From: Woeseiaceae bacterium
Lineage (GTDB): Bacteria; Pseudomonadota; Gammaproteobacteria; Steroidobacterales; Woeseiaceae
Length of the DNA: 64,000 bases
Direction: 5' to 3'
Assembly: GCA_030066625.1 (NCBI GenBank)
Contig: JASJBG010000001.1
Coordinates: 28,381-92,380 of the forward strand
In this document: piece by piece, positions 36,572-47,009 of the stretch
Layout of the letters: the number at the start of each line of letters is the position of its first letter
How positions within the stretch are numbered: position 1 is the stretch's first letter
Position numbers and translations under genes: made by a program
The notes under the pieces: generated by a model
Seen by the model: only the letters and a program-made list of their open reading frames with translations
Database searches by the model: none
What the model was told of the DNA's origin: nothing

Positions 36572-37084
36572 CTAGAAGTTGACCGTGTTCTGCTGAACGT
36601 AGAACCGGTTCGTCTCGCTCCGGATCATGAGCTTGCCGCCCTCGTCCAGGATCTCCGCCTGGATGTTGTGGACTCCACGCCAGACTTCGTCGATCTGGAA
36701 GCTCAAGCCGCTGACCATCCGCGGCTGCCCATCGAAATACACCCGCACCTGGTGCCCCGGCTGTAACGCCGGGCTCACCGCGAGCGATACGTTCAGGACG
36801 CCCTCGATGTTCCATAGCGTTTCTTCAGCGGCCGGCGATGAGATCGCCAGTGATTCATAGGCAAACGGCTGCTGGGTCGTTGCCTCAGGCTCGTCAGCGG
36901 CCCGCGCGGGCGAACGTCGGAGGTTGGTGACGTTGGCTTCGGGGATCTGGATTTGCTCTGCTCCCGGTCGCGGACGATCGGAGAAATGGACAACGCCGTC
37001 CTCGTCCACCCAGCGGTACGCCTGGGCGAACACGGCAGTCGCGGCGAAGAGGCTCGCGACCAGCAAAATTGCACGTTTGTCCAT
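36572..37084 (-). CDS. DUF4124 domain-containing secreted protein
   Basis: Signal peptide; YRWVDEDGVVHFSDRPRPGAEQI typical of DUF4124. Confidence 0.88.
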   Translation of the reverse strand: MDKRAILLVASLFAATAVFAQAYRWVDEDGVVHFSDRPRPGAEQIQIPEANVTNLRRSPARAADEPEATTQQPFAYESLAISSPAAEETLWNIEGVLNVSLAVSPALQPGHQVRVYFDGQPRMVSGLSFQIDEVWRGVHNIQAEILDEGGKLMIRSETNRFYVQQNTVNF

Positions 37085-37126
37085 AGGGTTAGCATAGCAA
37101 TCCAGACCCCGTCGAGGCCAGTGAAG

Positions 37127-37147
37127 GGGCGGCGAAAAACGCCGCCC
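37127..37147 (-). terminator. hairpin downstream of glnA
   Basis: Perfect 8-bp stem GGGCGGCG/CGCCGCCC with 5-nt loop, about 20 nt past the glnA stop; weak U-tract. Confidence 0.5.
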
Positions 37148-37167
37148 AGTTCACAGTTTTGGCGCTT

Positions 37168-38577
37168 TTACAGGCTGTAATACATGTCAAATTCGACCGG
37201 ATGGGTCGTCATGCGCAGGCGCGTGACGTTCTCCATCTTTAGGTCGATGTACGCATCGATCAGGTCGTCGGAGAACACGTCGCCCGCCTTCAGGAAATCA
37301 CGATCCTCGTCAAGCGCGACCAGTGCCTCGTCGAGCGAGAACGCGACCAGGTCGAGTTCTTTCTCTTCCTCAGGCGGCAGGTCGTAGAGGTCCTTGTCCA
37401 TCGCATCGCCCGGGTGAATCTTGTTAATGATTCCATCGAGGCCCGCCATCATCAGCGCCGAGAAGGCGAGGTACGGGTTCGCCATCGAGTCCGGGAAGCG
37501 AACTTCGATGCGACGCGCTTTCGGGTTGGCTACGTACGGGATACGAATCGATGCCGACCGGTTACGGGCCGAGTACGCGAGTATCGTCGGCGCCTCGAAG
37601 CCGGGAACGAGTCGCTTGTAGCTGTTCGTCGCCGGGTTCGTGAACGCGTTGATCGCCTTCGCGTGCTTGATGATGCCGCCGATGTAGAATAGCGCCGTGT
37701 CCGACAGGCCGCCGTAACCGTCACCCGAGAACAGGTTTTCGCCATCCTTCGACAGCGACTGGTGAACGTGCATGCCGTTACCGTTGTCGTTGACGAGCGG
37801 CTTCGGCATGAAGGTCGCCGTCTTGCCGAACGCATGAGCGACGTTGTGTACGACGTATTTCAGGATCTGTACTTCGTCAGCCTTCTGCACCAGCGTGGCG
37901 AACTTGACGCCGATTTCGCACTGGCCTGCGGTCGCAACTTCGTGGTGATGCACCTCTGTAACCAGGCCCATGTCCTCGAGGGCGAGACACATCGCGGAGC
38001 GAACGTCGTGCAGCGAGTCGACCGGCGGAACCGGGAAGTAGCCGCCTTTGACGGTCGGGCGATGGCCGGTGTTGCCGTCCTCGAGCGAGCGGTTGGTGTT
38101 CCACGCGCCTTCGTCCGAGTCGACCTTGTAGAACGCGCCCTGCATGCTGTCATCCCACGCAACGCTGTCGAATACGAAAAACTCGTTCTCGGGACCGAAG
38201 AACGCCGTGTCGGCGACGCCGGTCGATTTCAGGTAGGCCTCGGCGCGCTCGGCGAGCGAACGCGGGCAGCGATCGTAGCCCTGCATCGTTGCCGGCTCGA
38301 CGACCGTGCAGCGAATGTTCATCGTCGTTTCTTCGGTGAAGATGTCGAGAACGCTCGTCGCCGGGTCCGGCATCAGGATCATGTCCGACTCATTGATACC
38401 CTTCCAACCGGAGATCGACGAACCGTCGAACATCTTGCCTTCTTCGAACAGGTCTTCATCGACCGTATGCGCGGGCACGGTTACGTGTTGTTCTTTGCCT
38501 TTCGTGTCCGTGAAACGAAAGTCGACGAATTTAACCTCATTCTCTTTGAGGCTGCTCAATACCTCTGCGGGCGTCAT
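37168..38577 (-). CDS. glnA: type I glutamine synthetase
   Basis: [81 protein letters not shown]. Confidence 0.97.
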   Translation of the reverse strand: MTPAEVLSSLKENEVKFVDFRFTDTKGKEQHVTVPAHTVDEDLFEEGKMFDGSSISGWKGINESDMILMPDPATSVLDIFTEETTMNIRCTVVEPATMQGYDRCPRSLAERAEAYLKSTGVADTAFFGPENEFFVFDSVAWDDSMQGAFYKVDSDEGAWNTNRSLEDGNTGHRPTVKGGYFPVPPVDSLHDVRSAMCLALEDMGLVTEVHHHEVATAGQCEIGVKFATLVQKADEVQILKYVVHNVAHAFGKTATFMPKPLVNDNGNGMHVHQSLSKDGENLFSGDGYGGLSDTALFYIGGIIKHAKAINAFTNPATNSYKRLVPGFEAPTILAYSARNRSASIRIPYVANPKARRIEVRFPDSMANPYLAFSALMMAGLDGIINKIHPGDAMDKDLYDLPPEEEKELDLVAFSLDEALVALDEDRDFLKAGDVFSDDLIDAYIDLKMENVTRLRMTTHPVEFDMYYSL

Positions 38578-38644
38578 GTGGATTACTCCTCCGGTTGTAA
38601 GCGTTTATCTCGGCGGCCATTGGCGCCGCGGTTCCCTGTCGTTT

Positions 38645-38659
38645 GCAGCATTTGTGCCA
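38645..38659 (-). promoter_or_regulatory. sigma-54 (-24/-12) promoter of glnA
   Basis: Reverse strand TGGCAC-AAATG-CTGC matches TGGCAC-N5-TTGC with one change and correct GG-GC spacing. Confidence 0.75.
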
Positions 38660-38721
38660 ATTTGGTGCCACTCACAAATGTCTGAAATAATTAGAGTTTC
38701 TATTGAAACACCACGAGCGGC

Positions 38722-38738
38722 TGCACTATATGTGTGCA
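38722..38738. promoter_or_regulatory. NtrC-binding enhancer site 1
   Basis: TGCAC-TATATGT-GTGCA, exact TGCAC-N7-GTGCA dyad. Confidence 0.8.
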
Positions 38739-38752
38739 CGGCCCCTTGGTGG

Positions 38753-38769
38753 TGCACCATACTAGTGCA
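38753..38769. promoter_or_regulatory. NtrC-binding enhancer site 2
   Basis: TGCAC-CATACTA-GTGCA, exact TGCAC-N7-GTGCA dyad, centre 31 bp from site 1. Confidence 0.8.
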
Positions 38770-38853
38770 TCACGCCCGGCGGCGCACGGGAAAACGACGT
38801 ATCCGCCGCGAAACTCGTTATACTTCGCGCCTTTTAGCGACCCCCAAAGCCCG

Positions 38854-39789
38854 ATGACCAGCGATACGGCGCGACCGCGCCTGACCTTCCAGGACCTGAT
38901 CCTCACGCTCCAGCAGTTCTGGGCAAAGCAGGGCTGCGTGATCCTGCAGCCCTATGACAAGGAGATGGGCGCCGGCACCTTCCACCCGGCGACGTTCCTC
39001 CGTGCGGTCGGGCCCGAGCCCTGGAGTGCCGCCTACGTGCAGCCGAGCCGGAGGCCAACCGATGGCCGCTACGGCGACAACCCGTTCCGGCTGCAGCACT
39101 ACTATCAGTACCAGGTGGTCATCAAACCGTCCCCGGACGATATCCAGGACCTTTACCTGGAATCGCTGAAAGCCATAGGCATCGATCCGACGATTCACGA
39201 TATCCGCTTCGTCGAGGACAACTGGGAGTCGCCGACGCTGGGCGCATGGGGCATCGGCTGGGAGGTCTGGCTGAACGGCATGGAGATCACGCAGTTCACC
39301 TACTTCCAGCAGGTCGGCGGCCTCGAGTGCCGTCCGGTCACGGGCGAGATCACCTATGGCCTCGAGCGCCTCGCGATGTACCTGCAGGACGTCGAGAGCA
39401 TCTTCGACATTGTCTGGGCGGACGGGCCGCTCGGCCGGATCACCTACCGCGACGTCTACCACCAGAACGAGGTCGAGCAGTCGAAGTACAACTTCGAGGA
39501 GGCGGATATAGACGCATTGTTCAATGCGTTCGACCACCGAGAGCACGACTGCGAGCGGCTGATCGAGGCGGGCCTCGCTCTGCCCGCCTATGAGCGCATG
39601 CTGGAGGCGTCGCACCTGTTCAACCTGCTCGATGCCCGCCAGGCCGTGTCGGTCAGCGAGCGCCAGCGCTTCATACTGCGCGTTCGGACGATGGCGCGGG
39701 CCGTTGCCGAGGCGTATTTCGCAAGCCGCGAGGAGCTCGGCTTCCCGATGGTTGAATCCGTCAAGGCGGCCGCCGGAGCGAGCTCATGA
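38854..39789 (+). CDS. glyQ: glycyl-tRNA synthetase alpha subunit
   Basis: [48 protein letters not shown]. Confidence 0.97.
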   Translation: MTSDTARPRLTFQDLILTLQQFWAKQGCVILQPYDKEMGAGTFHPATFLRAVGPEPWSAAYVQPSRRPTDGRYGDNPFRLQHYYQYQVVIKPSPDDIQDLYLESLKAIGIDPTIHDIRFVEDNWESPTLGAWGIGWEVWLNGMEITQFTYFQQVGGLECRPVTGEITYGLERLAMYLQDVESIFDIVWADGPLGRITYRDVYHQNEVEQSKYNFEEADIDALFNAFDHREHDCERLIEAGLALPAYERMLEASHLFNLLDARQAVSVSERQRFILRVRTMARAVAEAYFASREELGFPMVESVKAAAGASS

Positions 39790-41867
39790 GCGCGGACTTT
39801 CTCGTCGAGATCGGCACCGAGGAGCTGCCGCCGAAGGCGCTGCGTTCACTCATGGAGGCGTTTGCGGAGAGCCTTGGCGGCGCCGTTGCCGATGCGCGCC
39901 TCGAGCACGGCGACGTTCGTGCTATCGCCAGCCCACGTCGGCTCTCCGTAATCATCGAGTCGCTGGCCGACGGCCAGGCAGATCGCAAGGTGGCACAGAA
40001 GGGGCCGCCGGTCAGTGTCGCCTTCGATGACGATGGCAATCCGAAGCCGGCCGCCGAGGCCTTCGCGAAGAAATGCGGTGTTGCCGTCGCCGAGCTTGGC
40101 CGGACGAAGACGGACAAGGGCGAGTGGCTGACCTACGAACTGGCGGAGCCAGGCCGGACCGCCGCCGAACTGCTGCCGGAGCTCGTCGAGCGAGCGCTTT
40201 CTGAGCTGCCGATTCCACGGCGCATGCGCTGGGGTGACGGCGACATCGAGTTCGTGCGGCCCGTGCACTGGGTGGTCATGCTGCACGGCGACCAGGTGAT
40301 GGACGCCGAGATCATGGGTGTCCGCACCGGCAACGTATCCCGCGGCCACCGATTCTTGAGCGACGGCGACGTGACGATCGAGAGTCCCGGCCAGTATCTC
40401 GAGGCACTCGAGGAGCCCGGCTACGTCATTGCCGACTTCGAACGACGCCGTGAACTCGTCGCGAGCGGCGTCGCGAAAGCGGCCAGCGACGCGGGCGGCA
40501 GGATCGTCGACGGCGAGTTGCTCTATGACGAAGTAACGGCGCTCGTGGAATGGCCGGTGCCGGTCGTCGGCACGTTCGAAGACAAGTTTCTCGATCTGCC
40601 GCGCGAAGTCGTCATCTCCACGTTGACCGGCCACCAGCGTTATTTCCCGGTCGAGGATGAGAACGGCGAACTGCTGCCACGCTTCGTCACGGTCGCGAAC
40701 CTCGAAAGCAAGGACCCCGAGCAGGTACGCGACGGTAACGAGCGCGTTATCCGGCCACGGCTCGCGGATGCCGCGTTCTTCTGGGAGACGGACCGTCGCA
40801 ATTCCCTCGCCAACCGTGAGGACGCGCTGCGGGAGGTCGTCTACCAGCGCGGCCTCGGCAGCCTGCACGACAAGGCCACTCGGACGGCAGGCATCGCCAA
40901 GGCGCTCGCGGACATGCTCGACAGCGAGGACGCGAACGTCGCCCGTGCCGCAATGCTCGCAAAATGCGACCTGTTGACCGGGATGGTGGGCGAGTTCCCC
41001 GACCTGCAGGGACTCATGGGTCGCTACTACGCCGAGCTCGACGGCGAGCCACCCGCGGTTGCGCAGGCGATCGGCGAGCACTACCAGCCGCGCTTCGCCG
41101 GCGACGACCTGCCGGCCTCGACCGACGGCCAGGTGCTGTCGATTGCCGACAAGCTGGACACGCTGGCCGGCGTATTCACGATCGGCAAGAAACCCTCGGG
41201 CAATCGCGACCCGTTCGGGCTGCGCCGCGCCGCGCTCGGCATCATCCGCATACTTGTCGAATGCGAGCTGGACGTGAACCTCAAGGCGCTGATCGACGCC
41301 GCGGCGTTGGCGCAACCCAAGGGCAGGATCGATGCCGCAGAGGTTGCCGCTGAGCTCTACTCGTTCATCACCGACCGCCTGCGCCGCTACTTCCTCGACC
41401 GCGATGCGTCGCTCCGGACCGAAACCTTCGACGCCGTGCTGGCGCAGGCGCCGGCCTCGCTCGTCGACTTCGACAACCGCCTGCACGCCGTGCAGGCATT
41501 CACGGCGCTCGACGCGGCGGAAAGCCTCGCAGCCGCGAACAAGCGGATCGAGAACATCCTCAAGAAAGCCGAGGTTGACGACCCGGGTGCGGTTGTCGAG
41601 AAGCGCCTCACCGACGCTGCCGAAAAGGCCCTCCACTCGGCCCTGGACGGCGCCGCCGCAAAAGTCGAGCCGCTGCTCGCCGACAGGCACTATGAGGCCG
41701 CGCTGACCGAACTGGCCGCGCTCAAGGCCCCCGTCGACGAATTCTTCGACGAGGTCATGGTGATGGCCGATGACGAGACGCTTCGAAACAATCGTTTAGC
41801 GCTTTTAGGCGCTGTTCGTGAACTTTTCCTGCAAATAGCCGACATTTCGCGGCTTTCGATCGACTAG
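39786..41867 (+). CDS. glyS: glycyl-tRNA synthetase beta subunit
   Basis: [45 protein letters not shown]; overlaps glyQ by 4 bp. Confidence 0.97.
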   Translation: MSADFLVEIGTEELPPKALRSLMEAFAESLGGAVADARLEHGDVRAIASPRRLSVIIESLADGQADRKVAQKGPPVSVAFDDDGNPKPAAEAFAKKCGVAVAELGRTKTDKGEWLTYELAEPGRTAAELLPELVERALSELPIPRRMRWGDGDIEFVRPVHWVVMLHGDQVMDAEIMGVRTGNVSRGHRFLSDGDVTIESPGQYLEALEEPGYVIADFERRRELVASGVAKAASDAGGRIVDGELLYDEVTALVEWPVPVVGTFEDKFLDLPREVVISTLTGHQRYFPVEDENGELLPRFVTVANLESKDPEQVRDGNERVIRPRLADAAFFWETDRRNSLANREDALREVVYQRGLGSLHDKATRTAGIAKALADMLDSEDANVARAAMLAKCDLLTGMVGEFPDLQGLMGRYYAELDGEPPAVAQAIGEHYQPRFAGDDLPASTDGQVLSIADKLDTLAGVFTIGKKPSGNRDPFGLRRAALGIIRILVECELDVNLKALIDAAALAQPKGRIDAAEVAAELYSFITDRLRRYFLDRDASLRTETFDAVLAQAPASLVDFDNRLHAVQAFTALDAAESLAAANKRIENILKKAEVDDPGAVVEKRLTDAAEKALHSALDGAAAKVEPLLADRHYEAALTELAALKAPVDEFFDEVMVMADDETLRNNRLALLGAVRELFLQIADISRLSID

Positions 41868-41869
41868 AA

Positions 41870-42427
41870 ATGGCTCGCGACGAGGCGCCGCTCGTCATTC
41901 TCGACCGGGATGGCGTGATCAATCAAGACTCGAAGGAGTTCGTGAAAAATACCGACGAATGGCAGCCTATTCCCGGCAGTATCGAAGCAATTGCCCGCCT
42001 TTCGCAGGCCGGGTTCACCGTGGCCGTCGCCTCTAACCAATCGGGCCTCGCGCGCGGCCTTTTCGACCAGGTGGCATTGGACGGGATGCACGTGAAACTC
42101 CGGGGGATGGTCGCGGCCGCGGGCGGCCACGTGGACCGGATCGTCGTATGCCCGCACGGCCCCGACGACGGCTGTGACTGCCGCAAACCAAAGCCGGGAT
42201 TGCTGATGCAGCTGGCTGAGCACTACGGACAGCCGCTCGACGGCGTGCCGGTCGTCGGCGACTCGCTGCGCGACCTCGAGGCCGCTGCCGCCGTAAACGC
42301 CCGGCCGATTCTGGTCCGCACCGGGAACGGCAGCCGAACGGAACCGTCGCTGCCGCCAGGCCTCGCCGGAATCGACGTGTTTGATAGTCTTGCCGACGTC
42401 GCCGATCACCTGGTAGCCGGGGGCTGA
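41870..42427 (+). CDS. gmhB: D-glycero-beta-D-manno-heptose 1,7-bisphosphate 7-phosphatase
   Basis: LVILDRDGVINQDS, VASNQSGLARG, CPHGPDDGCDCRKPKPG. Confidence 0.94.
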   Translation: MARDEAPLVILDRDGVINQDSKEFVKNTDEWQPIPGSIEAIARLSQAGFTVAVASNQSGLARGLFDQVALDGMHVKLRGMVAAAGGHVDRIVVCPHGPDDGCDCRKPKPGLLMQLAEHYGQPLDGVPVVGDSLRDLEAAAAVNARPILVRTGNGSRTEPSLPPGLAGIDVFDSLADVADHLVAGG

Positions 42428-42430
42428 CCC

Positions 42431-43189
42431 ATGCTGGTACTCCGTTCCCTCGCTTACAACATCTTCGGATTCGGCTCGATCATCGTTGCTGCGACGATCG
42501 TGCTCGTGACGTTCTGGGCACCGTACCGGTTTCACTGGGCTCTATGTGTCGGCTGGTGCCGGCTTGCCGTCTGGGGCGCCGACTTTTTCTGTGGCATCAA
42601 GACCGAGGTCGAAGGCGTCGAGAACCTCCCGGATACCCCCAGCGTCATCATGATCAAGCACACGTCGACGCTCGAGACCCTTTGGCAGGTCACGTATTTT
42701 CCACAGACGACCTGGGTGCTCAAGCGCGAGATCCTGTACGCACCGATCTTCGGCTGGGCGATCGGACTGGCGCTGAAACCGATCGCCATCAACCGCGGCG
42801 CCGGCAGCACCGCGGTTAAACAGGTCATCCAGCAGGGCAAGCAAAAGCTCGAAGAAGGCGTCTGGGTGACGATCTTCCCGGAAGGCACGCGCATGCCGCC
42901 GGGCGAGACGCGCAAGTACGGCATCAGCGGTGCGGCCCTCGCCCGCGAGGCCAACGTGCCGATCGTGCCCGTTGCCCACAACGCCGGCGACATCTGGACC
43001 CGGCGTTCATTCACGAAACGCCCGGGAACCGTTCGCTTCGTCATCGGTCCACCCGTAGACCCGAGCGGCCAGGACCCGAAAGAGACCAATCGCATGGTGC
43101 AGCGCTGGATCGAGGACAAAATGCTCGAGATCAGCACGGTCTACCAGGAAAAACACGGCGCCCCGGCCCCAACATCTTCCGACGACTGA
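42431..43189 (+). CDS. plsC: 1-acyl-sn-glycerol-3-phosphate acyltransferase
   Basis: IKHTSTLETLW and FPEGTRMPPGE acyltransferase motifs. Confidence 0.9.
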   Translation: MLVLRSLAYNIFGFGSIIVAATIVLVTFWAPYRFHWALCVGWCRLAVWGADFFCGIKTEVEGVENLPDTPSVIMIKHTSTLETLWQVTYFPQTTWVLKREILYAPIFGWAIGLALKPIAINRGAGSTAVKQVIQQGKQKLEEGVWVTIFPEGTRMPPGETRKYGISGAALAREANVPIVPVAHNAGDIWTRRSFTKRPGTVRFVIGPPVDPSGQDPKETNRMVQRWIEDKMLEISTVYQEKHGAPAPTSSDD

Positions 43190-43196
43190 GAGATTC

Positions 43197-44876
43197 ATGA
43201 CAAAACGGCTGAATGGCGTCCTGCTCGCCATGCTCTGCATTGCGGCCGCTGCCTGCAGCGGCGACACGGAGACAATGGTCGCGCCGTCCGAAGAGGGCAG
43301 CGCGCTCGACCTTGTGACGATCGAGCAGCTCAAGGCGCACTATGAGTTTCTCGCGGACGACGCACGTCAGGGCCGCATGACCGGCGAGCCCGGATACGAC
43401 GAATCGGCGGACTACGTTGCCGCCCAGTTCGAATCGATCGGCCTCGAGCCCGGTGGCGAGGAGGGCGGCTGGTTCCAGCAGGTGCCGCTCGTTTCCTACC
43501 GCGTCGACACCGAATCGACGCAGGTCATCACGCACCGCGATGGAATCGACTCCACGCTCAAGTACCGCGACGACTACGGCATGAACGGCGACAAGGTCCG
43601 CGAGGAAGATACGATTCGCGCCGAGGTCGTCTACGTCGGCTTTGGCGTGCACGCACCCGAACTCGGCTATTCGGATTACGACGGCGTTGACGTCGACGGC
43701 AAGATCGTCGCGATGTTCGGCGGCGCGCCCGCGATCTTTCATCACAACGAGCGCGCGTACTACGCGTCGTCACGTACCAAGGCGACCGAGGCCGTTGCGC
43801 GCGGGGCCGTCGGCGCGATCAGCCTGCGCTCGCGCAAGGCCCAGAGGAACATGCCGTGGGAGCGCTTCAAGAAGCTCACCGGCACGCGGCCGGGCATGGC
43901 CTGGATCAACCTGACCGGTGAGGCGAACGACTACTTCCCCGAGCTGCGCGGTTCGATCACGATCAGCGCGGTAACCGCGACCGAACTGATGGCGGGTACG
44001 CCGATCAGCTTCGAGGAGGCGCTCGACGCCATCGACGATTCACGAGCCTCGTCGACGCCGCTCGGATTCGAGGTCACGATGGCGCGGCGGACGAACCACC
44101 AGAACATCACGAGCCCGAACGTCATTGGCATCGTTCGCGGCACAGACCCCGAACTTCGCAACGAGTTCGTCGTTTACTCAGCGCACCTCGACCACCTGGG
44201 CGTCGGCGTCGAGGAGAATGGCGATAGCATCTACAACGGCGCCTATGACAACTCTATGGGTATTGCGTTGATGATCGAAACGGCGCGCGCCATTGCAGCA
44301 TCGCCACCGCGACGCTCTGTACTGTTCGTCGCCGTCACGGCCGAGGAACGCGGACTGCTGGGCTCCGATTACTTCGCGCACTATCCGACGGTGCCTAGCG
44401 ATTCTATCGTCGCGAACGTCAACCTCGACATGCCGCTGTTCCTGTCACCTGTAGCGGATCTCGTCGCTTTCGGCGCGGAACATTCGTCGCTGCAGGCGCC
44501 GACCGACTCGGCCGCGCAGGCCGAGGGTTTCACGCTGTCACCCGACCCGTTCCCGGAAGAGAACATCTTCATCCGCTCGGACCAGTACTCGTTCGTGCGC
44601 AAGGGCGTGCCTTCTATCTACCTGATCCCGGGCTTCGGCTCGCTGGACCCGGAGGTCGACGGCGAAGCGCTGTTCCGGCACCACCTGCTGAACTACTATC
44701 ACCGCCCGTCGGACGACCTGTCGCGGCCGGTGCACTGGGAATCCGCTCGACGTTTCGCCCGTGCGAATGCACGTATCGGGCTCAACGTCGCCGACGCCGA
44801 TGAGCGGCCAACGTGGAACGAGGGTGACTTCTTTGGCGAGCGCTTCGGCAGCTCGAGAGGCGCCGGCGGCGGCTAG
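43197..44876 (+). CDS. M28 family metallopeptidase lipoprotein with PA domain
   Basis: Lipobox LLAMLCIAAAAC; YSAHLDHLGVG, AYDNSMGIALMIETARA, VAVTAEERGLLGSDYF. Confidence 0.9.
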   Translation: MTKRLNGVLLAMLCIAAAACSGDTETMVAPSEEGSALDLVTIEQLKAHYEFLADDARQGRMTGEPGYDESADYVAAQFESIGLEPGGEEGGWFQQVPLVSYRVDTESTQVITHRDGIDSTLKYRDDYGMNGDKVREEDTIRAEVVYVGFGVHAPELGYSDYDGVDVDGKIVAMFGGAPAIFHHNERAYYASSRTKATEAVARGAVGAISLRSRKAQRNMPWERFKKLTGTRPGMAWINLTGEANDYFPELRGSITISAVTATELMAGTPISFEEALDAIDDSRASSTPLGFEVTMARRTNHQNITSPNVIGIVRGTDPELRNEFVVYSAHLDHLGVGVEENGDSIYNGAYDNSMGIALMIETARAIAASPPRRSVLFVAVTAEERGLLGSDYFAHYPTVPSDSIVANVNLDMPLFLSPVADLVAFGAEHSSLQAPTDSAAQAEGFTLSPDPFPEENIFIRSDQYSFVRKGVPSIYLIPGFGSLDPEVDGEALFRHHLLNYYHRPSDDLSRPVHWESARRFARANARIGLNVADADERPTWNEGDFFGERFGSSRGAGGG

Positions 44877-45038
44877 TCACTTTGGAGGTGCAGCGACGTC
44901 TAGTCTCTCCGGTGGGCCATATATGCGCTAGCAGATACATATAGACGGTGCTCCTGTCGTGCTGTATAAGCCGAGGAGAGGTGAAGCCGAAGAGCCTCGA
45001 GTCCCAGTTATTCGAACCAACACTATTGGCAACAGCAA

Positions 45039-45860
45039 ATGTCTCGCGACGAAGGTTCTGCAGCAAGAGTCCCGAAAGTAGCCTTCGGCGTAATTTTGAT
45101 TGTTGCGGCTGGATTGCTGTACACCATCTTGCAAAAACCATTCAGCCCAACGACACGGCCAGAACCGGTACTAGACATCAACAAAGCCCGCGGCGTTGGC
45201 AACGAAGACTTGGCGGCGACCGAGGAGGAGGAGGTCGCAAAGCTCGAGGAGCTTTTCTTTGCAGAGCCCGTGGAGGGCCGAAGATCGTGGGAGTTAGAGC
45301 ACGGCTATTATCGTGAGCTCCCTTCCGGCCCTGGGATCGTTTACCCAAGCCATTCCTACGAGAGCCTGACCACGGATTCCCTAGAAGACCTCGTTGACGC
45401 GAATGACGCGTTGGCAGCAGCTGTTCTTGCCGATCGATTTGTTGGGTCTCTAGATCCCGCCGTCGTCCAGAAAGGCCTCGACCTGCACAAGCGGGCGGTT
45501 GCACTGGGATCGAGTTACTCCGCCAACATCATTGGTTCGCACTACATAAGCAAAAATATTGCGAGCGACGACCCGTCAAGTACCGTCGAGAGGTTTACCG
45601 AGGGTCTTGCTTGGTTTCTTGTTGCCGCCGATGCCGGGGACCCCGGAAACAGAATGGCGTTCTACCTGCAGGTCCGCGACAGAGACGTTTCAGCAGAGGG
45701 ATTCGCAGCCGTGTGTGCACGAGCCGAAGAAATAGCTGGAGAAATTGACGCGGTTCGAAATAGCGTAGGGCTCAAACCGAGGAAGGTTGATCCAATGCCG
45801 GGCTTTGAGGATCTTTCCGGAACACCGCGCAAGTTTTCTGATCCTTGCAGCTTGATGTGA
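45039..45860 (+). CDS. hypothetical single-pass membrane protein with Sel1/TPR-like helical repeats
   Basis: TM segment VAFGVILIVAAGLLYTIL then helical segments (DANDALAAAVLADRFVGS, HKRAVALGSSYSANIIGSHYIS). Confidence 0.65.
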   Translation: MSRDEGSAARVPKVAFGVILIVAAGLLYTILQKPFSPTTRPEPVLDINKARGVGNEDLAATEEEEVAKLEELFFAEPVEGRRSWELEHGYYRELPSGPGIVYPSHSYESLTTDSLEDLVDANDALAAAVLADRFVGSLDPAVVQKGLDLHKRAVALGSSYSANIIGSHYISKNIASDDPSSTVERFTEGLAWFLVAADAGDPGNRMAFYLQVRDRDVSAEGFAAVCARAEEIAGEIDAVRNSVGLKPRKVDPMPGFEDLSGTPRKFSDPCSLM

Positions 45861-45886
45861 TTCTTTCTCAGAACCGGGGGAGAGCT

Positions 45887-46558
45887 TTGCGAACACTGAC
45901 GCTAACCATTGGAATTGCTTTATTCATGGCCTCCGCACAAGTGATGGCTCAGGTTCCGACTCTGATTAGCGGAGATTCAGACCCCTCCGACGGCATCCAA
46001 GTCACAATCGGTGTTGTACTCTCGAGGAACCAGCTCAAGCTCCCTGATGAAGCACGGGCCACCATTATTTCTGGCCAAGTCGTGGACATAATGAACACTC
46101 ACTTTCCGCCTGAGTCAACGCCTGGGGGAGTGTATGACATTCGAGTAATCGCTACTGTCGGGAGAATCCCAGCCATTCAGGTCCCACTGGTGGGTGATAG
46201 AAACACCGGGGAAAAGTGGGAAGATATCTTGCCCGGGTCACTCCTTGAAGCGATCGTCGGTCAAGTGTCCCAAGCACCACAAATCGTTGCTCTAAATTTC
46301 GACGGGTGTAATGGCTCGTTGAATCTTTTTACCGGAACCTTTGACACTATCACGTATGATCCTGGCACCATTTTCGAGGCCGAGCGCCGATTGGGAGGCT
46401 CGTGGCAGCCATGGTACGACGGTGATGAAACATGCTTGCCAAGCCCGACGAGCAGTCCCCAAATGGAGATGCGCGTACGGACACTAAGCATTTTCGGGCC
46501 ATCCGCTTGGGTGATCAAGGTCGCAGTTGGGAACTGCGGTGGAGGGTCACAATGGTAA
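45887..46558 (+). CDS. hypothetical exported protein
   Basis: TTG start after GGGGGAG; signal peptide RTLTLTIGIALFMASAQVMA; overlaps the next gene. Confidence 0.6.
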   Translation: MRTLTLTIGIALFMASAQVMAQVPTLISGDSDPSDGIQVTIGVVLSRNQLKLPDEARATIISGQVVDIMNTHFPPESTPGGVYDIRVIATVGRIPAIQVPLVGDRNTGEKWEDILPGSLLEAIVGQVSQAPQIVALNFDGCNGSLNLFTGTFDTITYDPGTIFEAERRLGGSWQPWYDGDETCLPSPTSSPQMEMRVRTLSIFGPSAWVIKVAVGNCGGGSQW

Positions 46559-46989
46559 AGGTCGTTAAAGTCGCTGCACTATGCTTAATTTTCTTGGGCG
46601 GAGTCGCCCCAGCCACGCCTACGCTCGACGAGATAGTAATCTATCGTTCGATTGACGGTGATTTGACCGAAGAATCGAAAACGAGCCTGAAGCGTTTGGC
46701 AATTGAGGCCGAAAAACGCGGTCTTATCACTCTTTGGATTACCTTTGATATGGACTTCGAAGGTATCCCCGAGCGCCGTACGAACGAGGTCATCGCACTG
46801 GAATTAGCCAACAAGCAAAAGCTCATTGCGTCCGTGGTTTCCATGCTTGGATCGCAGGGGTTCCTCGAGGAAACGCCGACTTCTTTGAGTGAAGCCCCAG
46901 GTTGTTTGATTTCAGTCAATCGTAGCGGCCTTTTACAGTTGGCCGAAAACATGAATGTAAAACACATTACGTACTGGCCATCCCGGTAG
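46552..46989 (+). CDS. hypothetical exported protein
   Basis: MVKVVKVAALCLIFLGGVAPATP signal peptide; ATG overlaps upstream stop. Confidence 0.6.
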   Translation: MVKVVKVAALCLIFLGGVAPATPTLDEIVIYRSIDGDLTEESKTSLKRLAIEAEKRGLITLWITFDMDFEGIPERRTNEVIALELANKQKLIASVVSMLGSQGFLEETPTSLSEAPGCLISVNRSGLLQLAENMNVKHITYWPSR

Positions 46990-47009
46990 GGGCGAAGCCC
47001 AGTGCTCTG

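Noticed and set aside
39846-41690. 614-aa ORF antisense to glyS
   Set aside because: Shadow frame of a clear housekeeping gene; no recognisable motifs
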